A stretch of 64,000 bases of DNA from Plenodomus lindquistii (GCA_025504975.1 JANUWI010000002.1:2170001-2234000), one strand, 5' to 3'. Shown: positions 13,889-28,061, counted from the first letter of the stretch. A program made the numbers and translations. The notes: generated by a model from the letters alone, not told the origin.

Positions 13889-15015
13889 CTATATTATATT
13901 AAATACTATTTCTAGACTAAATATTATTAAGCTTAGTTATTATAAACTATATACGTATATAAATTAAATAAAAGTAAACTATAGTTAGCTACTATAAAGT
14001 ATATAATACTAATTTAGTAGTTATACTAAATAATATATATTTACTATACTAACTAGAGCTTTATTATTTAACTATAAAGTAAAACTTTATTACTAAAGGT
14101 AACGTTATAGTAACTAGCTACTACGTATAGTAGATTCTAATAATAAAAATAGTTTTTTTTACTAGAAGTTTATAAATAGTATAATACTAGCGCTAGTAAA
14201 GGCCTAGTCTATCTAAAATAGAATAAATAGATTATAGATAGAGTATAATAGATTAATTAGTATAAAATCTTTTCTAAAGCCTCTAGATACCTATAACTAC
14301 TACTAATATAGTAAACTAATTATAACTAATTACTAAACCTTTTATAATATACTACATTTGCTATAGCTTTCTCTATTTAAAAAACTATATTCTAGAAAAT
14401 AGGCTTTTTACTACTACTACTAACCTACGTATAATAGTTTAATTACTATAATAGTACTTTTATATTAGCTTACTACTTTAAATTACTACGTTTTTTATTT
14501 AGACTAGATAATAAAAAAGATAATAACTCTACTATCTAAACTACTATAGAGTTTAAAAATAATACTAGGCTAGAAGTAGCCTCTAATACAAAGTATTTAT
14601 ACTTCTATAAAATGTTTCTAAATAACTAATAGTTTAAATTAAAAGATAATAATAAAACTTTAGTTTTTTTTATAATTACCACTAGTTATAATTGCGTTAA
14701 AAAAACGTATTATACTTTATTAAAGTAGGTAAAATTACTAATACTAAAAACTTTAAAAAGTAAGTTAGCTAATAATGTAATTACAAGTAGAAAATAATAT
14801 TAAATACTACTATTAATCTATAATAGGCTACTATAGGTATAAATTAATACTTAGGCTACTATAACTATATTTAATAGAAACTTATAAAAGCTAAGTAGTT
14901 ACTAGAAAACACGCTAAAGTACAAAAGACTATAAATAAGGTTTTATTAGTAAAAATAAAATTAAAAAGTTTAAAAATACTATTTTAATATTAGAAGCTAA
15001 CTATAATAATATATT

Positions 15016-15423
15016 TATAATAAAGCTATATTCTATTATAATAATAACCTTAAGCTATAGAAGCCTTTTTATAAACTACTTTTATCTTTCTCTATATAAG
15101 TTTATTAAAAATAGAAAACTATACTAATTTCTATCTAAACTACCTCTATACTATACCTAGTCTAGATTTTATAAAAATCTCTACTCTACTATTACCTACG
15201 TGCTAATATAGTAGAGGAAAAAAAAAACTCTATAAAGGCCTAGAACTACTACTAAATTCTACTCTATATAGCTTGCTTTTTTAATAAAACTATAAAAGTA
15301 TAATCTTTTTTTATATAAAGCCTATAAAAATATAATTTATTTAGTTTCTTAATCTACGCGTATTTCTAGATACTTTTAAGCTAATTTAGACGCTTTTTAG
15401 CTCTTTATATTTTTAAACTATTA
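15016..15423 (+). repeat. 5' LTR of chromovirus A copy 2
   Basis: 408-bp LTR beginning tataataaagctat. It is followed by the leader shared with the inverted copy at 12,584 and below. Confidence 0.8.
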
Positions 15424-16675
15424 TATTATAAAGAAATTATTTTTTTACTAGTAACAGCCTATATAATATTACTAATTTATTTAAAAAAAATTATTTAAAT
15501 TTTTTAGTTAACTAGCCTCTAAAGTTTTCTAGATGCTAGCTTTAATTAACGCTAATAAATCTATTAATAATTCTAAAACTAGACTTTAGAGATCTCTAGT
15601 TAACTAAAGTTTATAGGTTTAAATTTCTATTATATTACTAGTTTAGATTATTTTTAGAAAAGTTATATTAGATAGCGCTAAAGTAGAGATTTAGAGACTA
15701 CTAATAATCTAGTAGAATTAGAGGTAAAGCTAATACCTATTTTTATTAATAGATAATAAATTTTAGTTTTTAAAAAATAAAAGAAAATAACTAGCTTTTA
15801 TAAAAGGCTTATAAATTTATTAAATGTTTAAAATATAGATAATAGCTAATACTAGCTAATTAAAAAATAATTAAAGTTAAATAGAAGCTAGATTTACTTT
15901 AGTAGAACCTAGAAATTAACTAACTATAACTTTTAATAATGCTATAGAAATAATAGCCTAGCTACACGCTAAATTAGCAGTTTTATAAGCTAAAATAAAA
16001 CCTATTAAAAAAAAAACCTTGCCTAACTCTATATTAAGACTTACCTCTATTTTTTACTAAAAACTTTTAGATTTATTAATATTACTAGTTAACTAGATTA
16101 CTTTCTAAAGCTTTTTTTTATATTATTAAAAAGCTATATTTATTAGAGCGTATCTTTTCTATCTCTAAACTATTAGATAGAAAGAACTTTATCTATAGAT
16201 AATAGAAGGCTTTAATACTAGACTAATTTAAAATTAATAGTACCTACTACTATTCTAAGTCTGTTTATATAGCACTAGTTTAAAGTAGTACTTCTAGTCT
16301 AGCTAAAAAGTATTTTAAACTCTAATACCTACTTAATAATAAAGCTAACTATTTTTTTTTATAGAAGCTATAATAGCTATATTTAATAGATACTTTAGTA
16401 TAGATAATAAATAGGCTAAGGCACGTAATACCTTTAACTAACTATATATAAAAAAAATAAAACTTTTTTTACTTTTAAAGTTTATTTTTTAAGCTATACT
16501 ATAAAAGAACGTGTACTATATTTAGAATAGATTTATTATATATAGGTAAAAATAACTTCTAGCCTGTATATTTCTAGTTAATAGTTTAAATATATCTAGA
16601 ATAACTTTTTTCTAGATAAAATAGAGTACTTTACTACTTTTAATATAGAAAAAAAACCTGTCTAAAAGATATATA

Positions 16676-16721
16676 ACGTATTCCACCAGCGAGCCGGTCA
16701 ACCCAGCGAGCCGGTCAAAAT
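16676..16721 (+). repeat. Left terminal inverted repeat of intact pogo
   Basis: 46 bp starting acgtattccacc, perfectly inverted at 18,477-18,522. Inside it the motif ccagcgagccggtcaa occurs twice in tandem, about 17 bp apart. That arrangement suits two binding sites for the transposase N-terminal helix-turn-helix domains (inference). Confidence 0.95.
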
Positions 16722-16755
16722 CTGCCAAGCCTTGTACTTATCCCATCGCCCTACC

Positions 16756-18450
16756 ATGGACCAACAACGTCGCGAGCTGCTAATACAGAACGAAGGGAGA
16801 ATACAGCTTGCTATCCAAGCCTACGAAGCCGGCCAATTTAAGAGCCATCGAGCTGCAGCTGCAGCTTTCAGCGTCAATCAACGCAGGCTCTCTGAACGGA
16901 TTAACGGAATCACTCCACGCTCCCAAACTCGACCTAACTGCCAGAAACTCACTGCCACCGAAGAGCAGACGATTGTCCGATATATTCTCAACCTTGATTC
17001 GCGAGGGTTTGCCCCCCGGCTGTGCGAGGTAGAAGATATGGCCAATAAGATACTAGGGGTACGCGACGGGACACCGGTGGGCAAGCACTGGGCTGAGCGC
17101 TTTGTAACGCGCTCCGGCGAGCTCAAGATGGCTTTCAATCGAGCAAAGGATAGGCAGAGGATAAGGCAGGAGGATCCAGAGATCATTGGCGCGTGGTTCA
17201 AGCTCGTGGATGAGACAAAAGCCAAGTACGGTGTCCAGGACAACGACGTCCACAACTTCGACGAGACTGGCTTCCAGATGGGCGTAATTGGGTCTATGAA
17301 AGTCGTCACAGGCTCTGAGAGACGTAATCGGCCAGACCTCATCCAGCCGGGCGATCGTGAGTGGGTTACCGTTATCCAGAGCATATGCGCCTCAGGGGAT
17401 GCAACCCCGCCTTTTATTATCTACAAAGGACGTGTACACATCTCTGCGTGGTACGAGGAGGCCAGTATCCCTTACAACTGGAAACTCTCAGTCTCTGAGA
17501 ACGGCTGGACAAATAACGCGCTTGGGCTGGAGTGGTTGAAGCACTTTGACGCGCATACAAAGGCGCAAAAGGTGGGGGTATACCGGTTGCTGATCTTGGA
17601 CGGCCACGAGAGCCACCTTAACCAAGAGTTTAAGGACTACTGCGTGGAGAACAAGATCCTAACACTCTGTATGCCCCCCCATTCATCCCACATCCTCCAG
17701 CCACTTGATGTGGTGTGTTTCTCGCCGTTGAAGCGCAAGTACTCCCAGCGCGTGCGAGACTTGGCACGCCGACGCGTCTTCCACATCAACAAGGAAGGCT
17801 TCCTCCCAGCCTTCAAAGACGCGTTTTTTGACGTGTTTACGGTTGACAACTGTCGAAAGGCCTTTGAGGCATCAGGGCTAGTCCCTACCAACGCGCAGGT
17901 AGTGTTGGATCGCCTTGAGGTGCGGTTACGTACCCCACCTCAACCCTCCCCTCCGGCAAACCCATGGCAATCGAAGACTCCAAGCAATACTCATGAATTT
18001 GGGTCTCAGTCAAAGCTCGTACGCGAGTCCTTTACTCGGTCGCCTGTAACTGCACAAGCTGGCTTCTCACAGCTCGTGAAAGGGGCTGAACTAATGCTGC
18101 ACCAAAACGCTCTTCTTCAAGCCCGTAACCACGAGCTTGAGGAGCAATTGGCGGAGATGACAAAGAGGAAGGGGCGTAAAAGAAAGAGGATCCAGCAAGG
18201 AGGCACTCTTGAGTACGGTGCCGGGTCGCAGGCTGCTACAGCCTCGACTGCGGCGCCTAATCTATTAAAACGTGCGCGTGGTGGTGGTGGTCAAGCACCT
18301 GCTCAACCAGGTGTCCGACGCTGTGGCAATTGTGGAGGGACTGGGCACAACGCTCGTACGTGCCAGAAAGGTTCAGAAAGTACTTCTGAATCAGATGCGA
18401 GCTCTATAGCGGTAGAGTCAGATGTTGATAGTAATAATAATGACGATTGA
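16756..18450 (+). CDS. Fot1/pogo transposase with C-terminal zinc knuckle
   Basis: Cut-and-paste transposase of 564 residues. The first ATG is at 16,756; the open frame begins 24 bases earlier but only with a TTG. The N-terminus (about 1-130) looks like the paired psq/CENP-B-type helix-turn-helix DNA-binding region of pogo transposases (the stretch AAAAFSVNQRRLSERI is typical). The catalytic DDE_1 domain follows, with D169 (NFDETG), D282 (LILDGHESH) and D318 (HILQPLD), giving the DD35D spacing seen in this family. After a coiled, basic segment (about 455-485) comes a CCHC zinc knuckle at 523-536 (CGNCGGTGH...C) and an acidic serine-rich tail. No disabling changes are visible. The knuckle may bind nucleic acid (inference). 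Confidence 0.93.
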   Translation: MDQQRRELLIQNEGRIQLAIQAYEAGQFKSHRAAAAAFSVNQRRLSERINGITPRSQTRPNCQKLTATEEQTIVRYILNLDSRGFAPRLCEVEDMANKILGVRDGTPVGKHWAERFVTRSGELKMAFNRAKDRQRIRQEDPEIIGAWFKLVDETKAKYGVQDNDVHNFDETGFQMGVIGSMKVVTGSERRNRPDLIQPGDREWVTVIQSICASGDATPPFIIYKGRVHISAWYEEASIPYNWKLSVSENGWTNNALGLEWLKHFDAHTKAQKVGVYRLLILDGHESHLNQEFKDYCVENKILTLCMPPHSSHILQPLDVVCFSPLKRKYSQRVRDLARRRVFHINKEGFLPAFKDAFFDVFTVDNCRKAFEASGLVPTNAQVVLDRLEVRLRTPPQPSPPANPWQSKTPSNTHEFGSQSKLVRESFTRSPVTAQAGFSQLVKGAELMLHQNALLQARNHELEEQLAEMTKRKGRKRKRIQQGGTLEYGAGSQAATASTAAPNLLKRARGGGGQAPAQPGVRRCGNCGGTGHNARTCQKGSESTSESDASSIAVESDVDSNNNDD

Positions 18451-18476
18451 AAACTTGGTGTTCATGATGCCAAGCT

Positions 18477-18522
18477 ATTTTGACCGGCTCGCTGGGTTGA
18501 CCGGCTCGCTGGTGGAATACGT
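18477..18522 (-). repeat. Right terminal inverted repeat of intact pogo
   Basis: Exact reverse complement of the 46-bp left repeat, including both internal repeat units. TA target dinucleotide follows at 18,523. Confidence 0.95.
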
Positions 18523-21500
18523 TATTATTAGAACTTTTTTTATAATAGTACTACTAAGTTCTAAGCTAGAACTATAGTATAATCTAGTTTAAATACTTTT
18601 TAAAAAAAGATTTTAGAAAATATAGTACTATATATAGCTTTTTAAACCTTTTTATAATTTACTATAGTATGTCTATAGCAAGTAATAGCTACTCTAGCTT
18701 CTAAAAAGGTACTAGGTAACTACTATAACTATAGTAAACTAGAATACTACGCTAATAAATATTTATTACTATAAATAAAAGAAATTATAATTAAAAATTA
18801 CTCTAACTAATATTATAACGCTGCTAAAGTACTAGACCTAAAAGAAAATTAAATAGAAAATAAATAGTCCTAAAAGCATTATACTATTTAAAATTAAGTT
18901 AAAAGTATAACCTATTAAACTTTAATTTTTTAAAATTATTTTAAAGTTTCTATTTTTTTATATCTACTATTTTATATAACCTAGGCGTAGGTATAAAACT
19001 ACTATTACTTATTAATACTAGCGCTTAAAAATATCTCTTTTTAAATTTATATATTATTTTTTTTTTATTTTTTTTACTTTAAACTAAAGTTTAAAAACTA
19101 CTCTACCTAGTAATAGTTAGAGGGTTTAAAAACTAAATTTTTTACTAGTTATAGAATATATCTATCTTTATATAATTATAGATAAATAAAAAATTCTAAA
19201 CTATATATTTATTATATTTAATCTAAAAGCTTAGAATGTAATTATTAAAATGTAATAGTTAGAAAAGTTTTAAATTCTACTAAATATAGATAGATTCTAG
19301 TTATAGTAGCTAGCTATTTACTTTAAAATTTATATTTCTACTCCTCTAATTTTTCTATTACTCTATTTAATAATACTAAAAAAGTATGTTACTTTTAATA
19401 TTAAAAAATAAAACGCTTTATAGAAAAAAAAGTTATATTAGAAAACTAGTAGCCTATACTTTTTAATTAATTATATTTATAGAATTTTTAAAGCTCTATA
19501 ATACTAGAATATCTTTTTAGAGATATAAAAACTAGACCTATTTTAAAAACTTTTTAAAATTTTTTCTAGTCTCTAAATTACTGTTATTTCTACTAATACC
19601 TTTTATTTTAATATAAAAAAAAAGTTTTTTACTACTAGCCTATATAAAATTAACTAGATTTTTAAAAACTATAATAGAGAAAACGTTTAAAAAAATAACT
19701 ATTTAATTAAGAACTAATTCTTTTCTACTACTAGTAGTATTAGAATATATTTAGTTTATTAACTATAAAGGAACTACTAGAATACTAACTATATAACTAT
19801 AAAATTATTCTAAATAAACTTTTACTTAATAACTTTAGCTCTCTATATAAGCAAAATACTAAAGATTTAAAAGCTAATAAAAAGTACGTCTAGAAAAATT
19901 TATAAAAAGGATTTATAAAGACTAGTTATAGCTTTTTTACTTTCTCTATTCTCTATATCTATAAATCTAATAAGTTACTTTATATCTATATTAACTACTA
20001 TAAATTTAACTAGCTTACCTAAAAGAATATCTACCTAATTCTAAAAATAAATAACTTACTAATTTATTTAAGTAAAGCTAAAATTTTTACTAAGTTTAAT
20101 ATTTAAATAGCCTTTAATAAAATCTATATAGATCTAGAGTTTAAAGAATATACTACTTTCTATACCTACTATAGATTATATAAGTATAAAGTACTTTTTT
20201 TAGTTTTTATAATAGCCTTTTTATTTATTAAAGGTATATAAATAATATACTTATAGATTATTTAGATAATTTCTATATTATTTATTTAGATAATATTTTT
20301 ATCTACTTTAAAAACGTCTAGAGCTACTAATAATACGTTAAGCTTATTCTAGAAAGACTATAAAAAGTAAAACTATAAGTAGTAATTAAAAAAAGTAAAT
20401 TCTATATTATTTAAATAAAGTATTTAGAATATATTCTAACTAATAAAAAGATAGAGGTAGATCTAGAAAAGATAGAAGTACTTTATAACTAGGTCTAACC
20501 TACTACTATAATAGGTATTAAATTTTTTCTAAAGTTTACTAGATTTTATAGATAATTTATCTCTAAATTTTTATAAGTAGCTAAGCTAATAATAGCTCTA
20601 TAAAGTTTTTTAACTCTATTTATATAGACTAAAAATTATTAAAATATCTTTAAAAAGCTAAAGTTTTTATTTCTAGCAATTCTAGTCCTGTACTACTTTA
20701 ATTTTAATTATAATATAAAACTAGAAACTAACACCTCTAGTAGAGTAGTAGCTAAAATTATATTTTAAAAATACTTTAATAGTAAATAGTACTCTATAGC
20801 TTTTTATAGTAAAACACTTACTAGAGCAGAGCTTAATTAAAAAATATATAATAAAAAACTATTTACTATTATTACTACTTTTAAAAAATAGAAAGCTAAA
20901 CTAACTTTAGTTTAGTACTAAGTCTAAATATATACTAATTATTAATTTTTAGAGTACTTTATAAGTATAAAGGTTCTAAATTAATAATAAACTAACTAGA
21001 CTAAGCTTATAGCTTTTTTTAACTTCTAAATTAAATATACTCTAGGTAAAAGTAATAAACGCGTAGACATTTTTAGTTAATAAAAATAAAATATAAAAGA
21101 TTTTAAAATAGCTTAGTAAAATAATTATTTTTTAGTTTTTTTTAACCTAGCTAGGCTATATAGCTATATTAACTCTAAACTAGTAAAGTAATACCTAGAG
21201 TTTTTTCTATAAATAACTATTACTTTTTTCTAACTATCTCTAATAATTTTACTAGATTTTTTAGAACTAATAGAAGCCCTAAAAAAAAAAAATAATAGTT
21301 TTTTAAAAAAAAACGCTTTTTACTACTTTTCTAGTATTAGATAGGTAATAGATTTTTTTTTATAAAAACTATTTTTATATTCCTCTAAACTCTTTACTTT
21401 ATATTTAATTTATTAAAAAGGTATATAATTTAGTATCTATAGCTTATTATAGTACTATAAAAACTTACTAGTTACTTATATAATAATACTACTAGAAAGA

Positions 21501-23926
21501 AATAGAAGCTATTTATAAATGTTACGTGCGTAACTATATTACCTACTAAAAATTCTATCTAAAATAAATTTAAATTTAAAAGTTTCTCTATTTTTTACTA
21601 ATTCTAGAGAAACCTATATAATATTTTATAATAGATTTTAAATTGTTCTCTAAAAACTAATACAGCTATAATTAGATTCTAGTAATTATTAATTAACTTT
21701 CTAAATAAATAATTATAATACTATACTATAAAATAATAAATGCCTAAAGTATTATCTAACTATTTATATAATAAGTATATTAGTTTAGATATACTTCTAA
21801 AACTATTATTTTAGACTATAAAGTCTAGTTTATTTTCTAATTCTAGTTTAAACTCTATTAGATTATAGATACTAAAATATAACTTTTTACTATTTATTAT
21901 AAATAAACTAATAGCTAAACTAAAATTATAAATAAATATATTAACTAATATCTATAGCTATTTATAATATACTACTAGAATAACTAAAGTAAACCTTTTT
22001 TATTTATAGACTAAGCCTAGATAATATTTCTATATATATTAATAGAAATAGCTCTATACTAGCTTTTATATAGTTCTAAACTCTAATAGAGCTAGAACTA
22101 GTACTATTTAAAAGTCGCTAATTCTATTAAAAAATTTAACTACTAAAAAGTTTATAATCTAGCTATTTAAATATATAACGTTTAAAAATAAGCTAAAAAA
22201 AATATAAAAAAAGTATAAAACTAAATATATTCTACTATTAATAATTATTAATATTTTATTAACTAGAGAATTAGAGATAAAGTTTATTTTTTTACTACTA
22301 ACTTAATAACTATAAAACCTAGCTAAAAGTTATCTAAACTATAAAAAAGTTTTTTTAAAGTTTTTAAATAAATTAGGTATTTCTATAAATTTAAACTTTT
22401 TTTAGGGTTTAAAATATATAACGTGTTTACTTCTAATATTTTTTATAAAAATTCTAATAATTTTTTACTAGAATAAAAGGCTTTAAAGCTACTAGCTACC
22501 TCTATATAAAATATAAAAAAATAAAAAGTTAAAAAAATCTTTACTAGTAAATTTATTTAAAATAAGTTAATATATAAAGCTAGCTAGGTAGAATATAATC
22601 TAAATTTAATCTAGTATCTAGCATCTAACTTTATAGGCTCTCTCTATAAACTATAAAATTTCTATTAGAAATATTTTAATTATCTAAAATCTCTCTAGGC
22701 ACTATATAGATAGCTTAAATATAAAAAAAAAAAGTAAAAAATATATTATAGTTAGTAAATAATTATATTTTATAAATCTAATAGTTTTTCTATTATTAAT
22801 ATATAAAAATTATAGCTAAGATATAAAATTAGTATATAGCTTTTACTAATAAAACTTTTAGCTTAGTAAGCTAACTATTATAAATAGGTATAAAAGTTTT
22901 TTAGAATCTATTTATCTACTACTATAACTTTTTAACCTCTATTTTACTATTAGAGGCGTTATATATTTTATTTAATTTAAAGTCTTTAGTATTTTTATAC
23001 TTTAAAAACTTTCTATTAGGCTTATAAATAGGCCTACGTTTTCTTTTACTACTAGAAAAATCTAAAGTCTTTTTAGAAAAAGTAGCAGCTAAAGCTACTA
23101 TATTTTTCTAAAAAAGCTATATTATTTAGTATAAGTCTAAAATCTTTTTATATAAATTTAAAAGTTTTTTTTATTATATATAGTAGTTTACTAGTATTAT
23201 ATTAATTACGCTAAAGCTAGTAACCTATACAGTTACTATTTATACTATAAAAGCTAATATTTTTATAACTAAACTAGCTATAGCTTTTATATCTACTAGT
23301 TTAGTTTTAAACTTTTTTACTTTATTTTTATTAGCTAGTATAGCCTACGTAGTAAAGCTTTTAAAATTATAAAGCGCTACTATAATTTAGTTATATTCTA
23401 GTTCTATATATATAGGTATTTAAAAAAATTAAAAAAAACTCTAAGCTAGTAGAAAAAAATAGTTATTTACTAGTTTATACTATTTATTTAAAAGTATATA
23501 ATAAGTACACTTTTTTAAACCTACTAATTTAAATAAATATATAAAGTTAAATTTACTATAAAACTAAATTTAAATAAAATATAAGTAAAAAACGTAATAG
23601 GCTAAAAAGTATATACCTAGAGGTATAGAAATAGATATTTTTATAAAAGCTATTTAGCGTTAGTATTAGAGGTAATAATAAATAGTAATAGAGTACGTAT
23701 AATAGAGGTATAGAGTCTAAGAAAAAAAAAATTATAATATTTAAAAAATTATTATATTCTACTAGAGTAACTACTAGATTTAGTAGTTATTATAATTATT
23801 ATTAATAAATAGTAAATAGAAAGTTATATTTACTTTAATAAAATAATAATTTTAGAATAGACTCTATATAAAGGTTATATAGAGAACACTTAGATATAAA
23901 ACTATTTAATTTAAAATAGAAAATAA

Positions 23927-24341
23927 TATAATAAAGCTATATTCTATTATAATAATAACTTTAAGCTATAGAAGCTTGTTTATAAGCTACTTTTATCTTT
24001 CTCTATATAAGTTTATTAAAAATAGAAAACTATACTAATTTCTATCTAAACTACCTCTATATTATACCTAGTCTAGATTCTATAAAAATCTCTACTCTAC
24101 TATTACCTATATGCTAATATAGTAGAGAAAAAAAAAAAACTCTATAAAAACCTAGAACTACTACTAAGTTCTACTCTATATAGCTTACCTTTTTAATAGA
24201 ACTATAAAAGTATAATTTTCTTATCCTTTTATATAAGGCCTATAAAAATATAATTTATTTAGCTTTTTAATCTACGCGTACTTCTATATGCTTTTAAACT
24301 AATTTAGACACTTTTTAGTACTTTATATTCTTAAGCTAGTA
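23927..24341 (+). repeat. 3' LTR of chromovirus A copy 2
   Basis: 415-bp LTR aligned to 15,016-15,423. Gypsy C sequence resumes directly after it. The right boundary is uncertain by a few bases because the terminal CA is mutated. Confidence 0.8.
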
Positions 24342-27300
24342 TAATATTAAATTAAGCTTAAATTACGCGTAATCTAGTATATAGCTATAAAAAGTAGATT
24401 ACTAAATTAAATAAAGTTATTACTACTTATATAAATTAATCTAAAATAAAATCTATATATATAGAACTTAGATTATAAATAAATAATTAATCTAGTAAAC
24501 TAGAACTAGAAGTTACGAAAATAATCTAGTAGTTAAATAAAATAAAAGCCTATTTAGCTAAAGTTAAAAAAAGTAAAGCTTATAAAACTTATTTAAATGA
24601 AAAATTTAAGACTACTATTAATTTAATTTTATAAATATACTATAAAAATAAAGCTATACTAGTAGAAATCTAGTTAACTAAATCTAGTTACTAACTTATT
24701 ATAATTATATAGTATAATTTACTACTACTATTATCTATACTACTAAACCTATAATACTAAATACTTTAGTAAAGGTTTATAAACTTTATAGAAAAAAATA
24801 AAGAAGTTAGTAGTAGTAGTAATAGTAGTAGTATATCTAGTAGATATACTCTCTAGCTAGAGTTACTAGCACTAGTTAATATCTATAACTATAATTAACT
24901 CTAAACGCTTATAATAATAGCTAGTAGTAGTTTTAACTTTAAGCTCTCTAAACTAGATAATTTAAAATATAAAAAAATAATAAAGACTATATATAATAAA
25001 AAAAGTTTACTATTATAAAGTACTATATCTATTTAGAAAACTACTAAAGTATAGACTATCTATAATTTTAGGTATAAAAATAAGTATTTAAGTATATTTA
25101 AAACCTATAAATAGACTATTATCTAGATTTTATTAAAGCCTTTACTACCTTATATAAAATATACAATTAGAAAACTAATATAAAAACTAAATTTATTTTA
25201 AATACTTTTAAATAGAAAACTAGTTATTAGTTTATAAAGTAGAAGTTTATATTCTAGGTAAATATATATATACTAAAATATAAAAATACTATTTAAATTT
25301 ACAATATCTATAAATTTATAAAACCTAGTTTTACTATAGCTATTATAAATAGTTTTTTTAAAAGTAAAACTATTAACTAGTTTTTTTAATATATAAAGAT
25401 TATTAACTAGAGTTATAAATAGATTAACTTTAATAAAACTACTTTACTAGTAACTATATAAATCTATAGTAGCACGCCTATAGTAAAGAAGTTAGTTTTA
25501 TAGAAAAATAACTTTACTAATAATATAGTAAACTATATGTATAAAAAGCTTACTTTTAAATATTTAAAAATAAATAAAAAGTATTTAGCTAAACTTTATA
25601 TTTACTTTAAATATAGTAAAAAAGGTTATTAAATAAAATCTAATTATATACTTTATTAAAGTAAGCTATATACTTTTTTTAAGTAAATTCTAGAGTTAGC
25701 TATAATCTATATAGAGGCGTATAATAAAAGTAATCTAGCTACTACTAGCTTTAGTAAAAAAAATAAAAAGTTTACTAATAATAATACTAGCGTAGATAAT
25801 ATAGAATATATTTATAGTACTACTAATAAATTTAACTAGTTAAACTAGATATTTCTACGTAAAACTATATATAAAAGCTTTACTAGTATATAATAAATAG
25901 ATAGTATTACTATTACTAAATCTAGCACTTTTTATTTAAAATAGTAGTAGTTTAACTTTTTAGTATAAAAGTTTACTTTTTATACTATATTTTTACGCTT
26001 GCCTTTAACTAGTTATTTTATAAGTAACTTATATTTTCTAAATACATTTATATATAACTACAATAAAAAAAAGCTAAAACTTTAGAAAATACTAGTACTA
26101 GTATCTATTTTATCTATACTAACTATATTAAATATTATAAATATACTTTTATTCTATTAGCTAAATCTATTAAACTTACTCTAGCTAATAGTAAACTAGT
26201 AAAGAAATTTATATATATTATAGATTTTAAAATACGCTATAGCTTCTATACTTCTTATATTATTTACTATATTATAGATATTAGAGACTATAATATTATT
26301 CTAGAAATAGACTAGTTAAATTAATATTTACTAAGTCTACATATTAGTATAAAATATACTATAGAATTTTTAAACTTTTACTATAAACTTAACTATTTAT
26401 TTTATAGTTTATCTAATATTATACATAGTAATAGTACTATAGATAGTACTATTTAAAAAAAAATTATAATAATATCTACTAAAGTAGCTTACTTTATAGT
26501 AATTTATAACTCTAAATAGATTATATAAATAGAACTATACTACTAGAATATACTAAAGTAACTACCTAATAAAAATATTAAAGTAGAAGTATTTTAAAAG
26601 ACTATAAATCTAGTAGCTATTTTCTAGTTAGATTTTAATATATATATAGATAAGCTAGAGTATCTACTACTTATAAAAAAGAACTATAAAGTTAATATCT
26701 AAATAGATACTATTAAAGTTTCTAGACCTATTTTACTTAAAGTTAGTATATTAACTACTACTAAAATAACTAGGTATAGACTATACTATTAAATTTATTC
26801 TAGAAGCTACTACTTTAAAGCTTTATATCTATAAACTTACTAGAATAGAGTTAGAAATAGTAAAAACCTACTTTAATAATATACTAAATAAAGGCTTTAT
26901 CTAACTAAATATCTTTTTTTTTTCTGTTTTAAGTTTTTATTATAAAAAAGCTAGAAAGTAGCTTTTAAATTTGCGTAGACTACTATAGTTTAAATAGTAT
27001 TATAAAATAGAACTATAATATACTACTAGTTATTATAAAAACTTTTATTTATATAGTAAAAATCTAGTTAATATTACTAGTTATTATAGTAACTATATTT
27101 AATAAAGTATAATTTAAAAAAAGTAATAAAGAAAAGAGCGTTTTTTACTAGGTATAGGCTATATAAGTATTTTATTATACTTTTTAATTTCTATAACGTT
27201 TCTAGCACATGTTAAATATTTATTAATAAAATATTTTAAAAGAACTTTAATATTATTTATAGCGTCTATTTAGATAATGTTTTTATTTATAGTAATAATA

Positions 27301-28061
27301 AAAAAAACTATTAAAAACACGTATTTAGAATACTAAGTAAACTCTAGAAAGTAGAACTATTTCTAGATTTTTTTAAATACACGTTTAAAGTTAAATATAT
27401 TAAGTATTTAGAGATAACTTTAACTATAGATAGTATTAAAATAGATTTTAATAAAGTATATATAGTAGTAGGTTAGTAGCTACTATTATTTATTAAAATT
27501 GTATAATTATTTCTAGAATTTTATAACTTCTATTAATGTATTCTACTACTAAGCTAGCTATACTACTAAGCTAGCTACTTCTTTTTACTATTATACATAC
27601 TACACTCTATATAATATGTTCTAATAATGCAACGCAATATTAATTTAAGCTAAAGGCTAATTAGAATTTACCTATTCTACTTTTAAAGCTAGCTAATTTA
27701 AAAGCTAATAGGCTGCTGCTGCAGCTTTTAGAGTTAATTATTAGAGGCTTTCTAATTAGATTAATAGAACTACTCTACGCGCTAAAATTTAACTTAATTA
27801 CTAGAAATTTACTACTATTAAAAAGTAAATAATTATTTAATATAGTTTTAATTTTAATTTGTAAAAGTTTACTCTCTAGCTATATAAAATAGAAAATATA
27901 GCTAATAAAATACTAGAGGTACGTGATAGAATACTAGTAGGTAAGTACTAGACTAAGCGCTTTATAACACGCTCTAGTAAACTTAAAATAGCTTTTAATT
28001 AAATAAAAAATAAATAAAGAATAAAGTAGAAAGATCTAGAGATTATTAGTATATAGTTTAA

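Larger units (their letters stand above)
16676..18522 (+). mobile_element. Intact Fot1/pogo-type DNA transposon
   Basis: The element is 1,847 bp, flanked by the TA dinucleotides expected for Tc1/mariner/pogo insertions (16,674-16,675 and 18,523-18,524), with perfect 46-bp terminal inverted repeats and a single uninterrupted transposase gene. Its base composition is ordinary, with plenty of CA and TG, whereas both flanks are saturated with RIP. It therefore inserted into chromovirus A after that element was mutated. Three degraded relatives are in the window (12,997-13,205; 13,598-37,093 split; 27,536-31,985 split). This is the only copy here that could be active. Confidence 0.93.
15016..24341 (+). 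mobile_element. RIPed chromovirus A copy 2, full length, carrying an intact pogo
   Basis: Both LTRs are present. Without the 1,847-bp pogo insert the element is about 7.5 kb. Leader and gag occupy 15,424-16,675 and about 18,525-19,800. RT is at about 19,950-20,500 (decayed YLDD-type block near 20,280), RNase H at about 20,630-20,900, integrase at about 21,130-22,330, and a chromodomain at about 22,480-22,680. A 1.3-kb tail to the LTR contains an antisense reading frame remnant (about 23,000-23,400). Internal frames are full of stops at former CAA, CAG and TGG codons. It lies inside Gypsy C. Confidence 0.8.

Noticed and set aside
16878..17384. 168-codon minus-strand frame inside the pogo transposase
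   Set aside because: It overlaps the catalytic domain antisense, has no recognisable content and is explained as a shadow of a biased coding frame.
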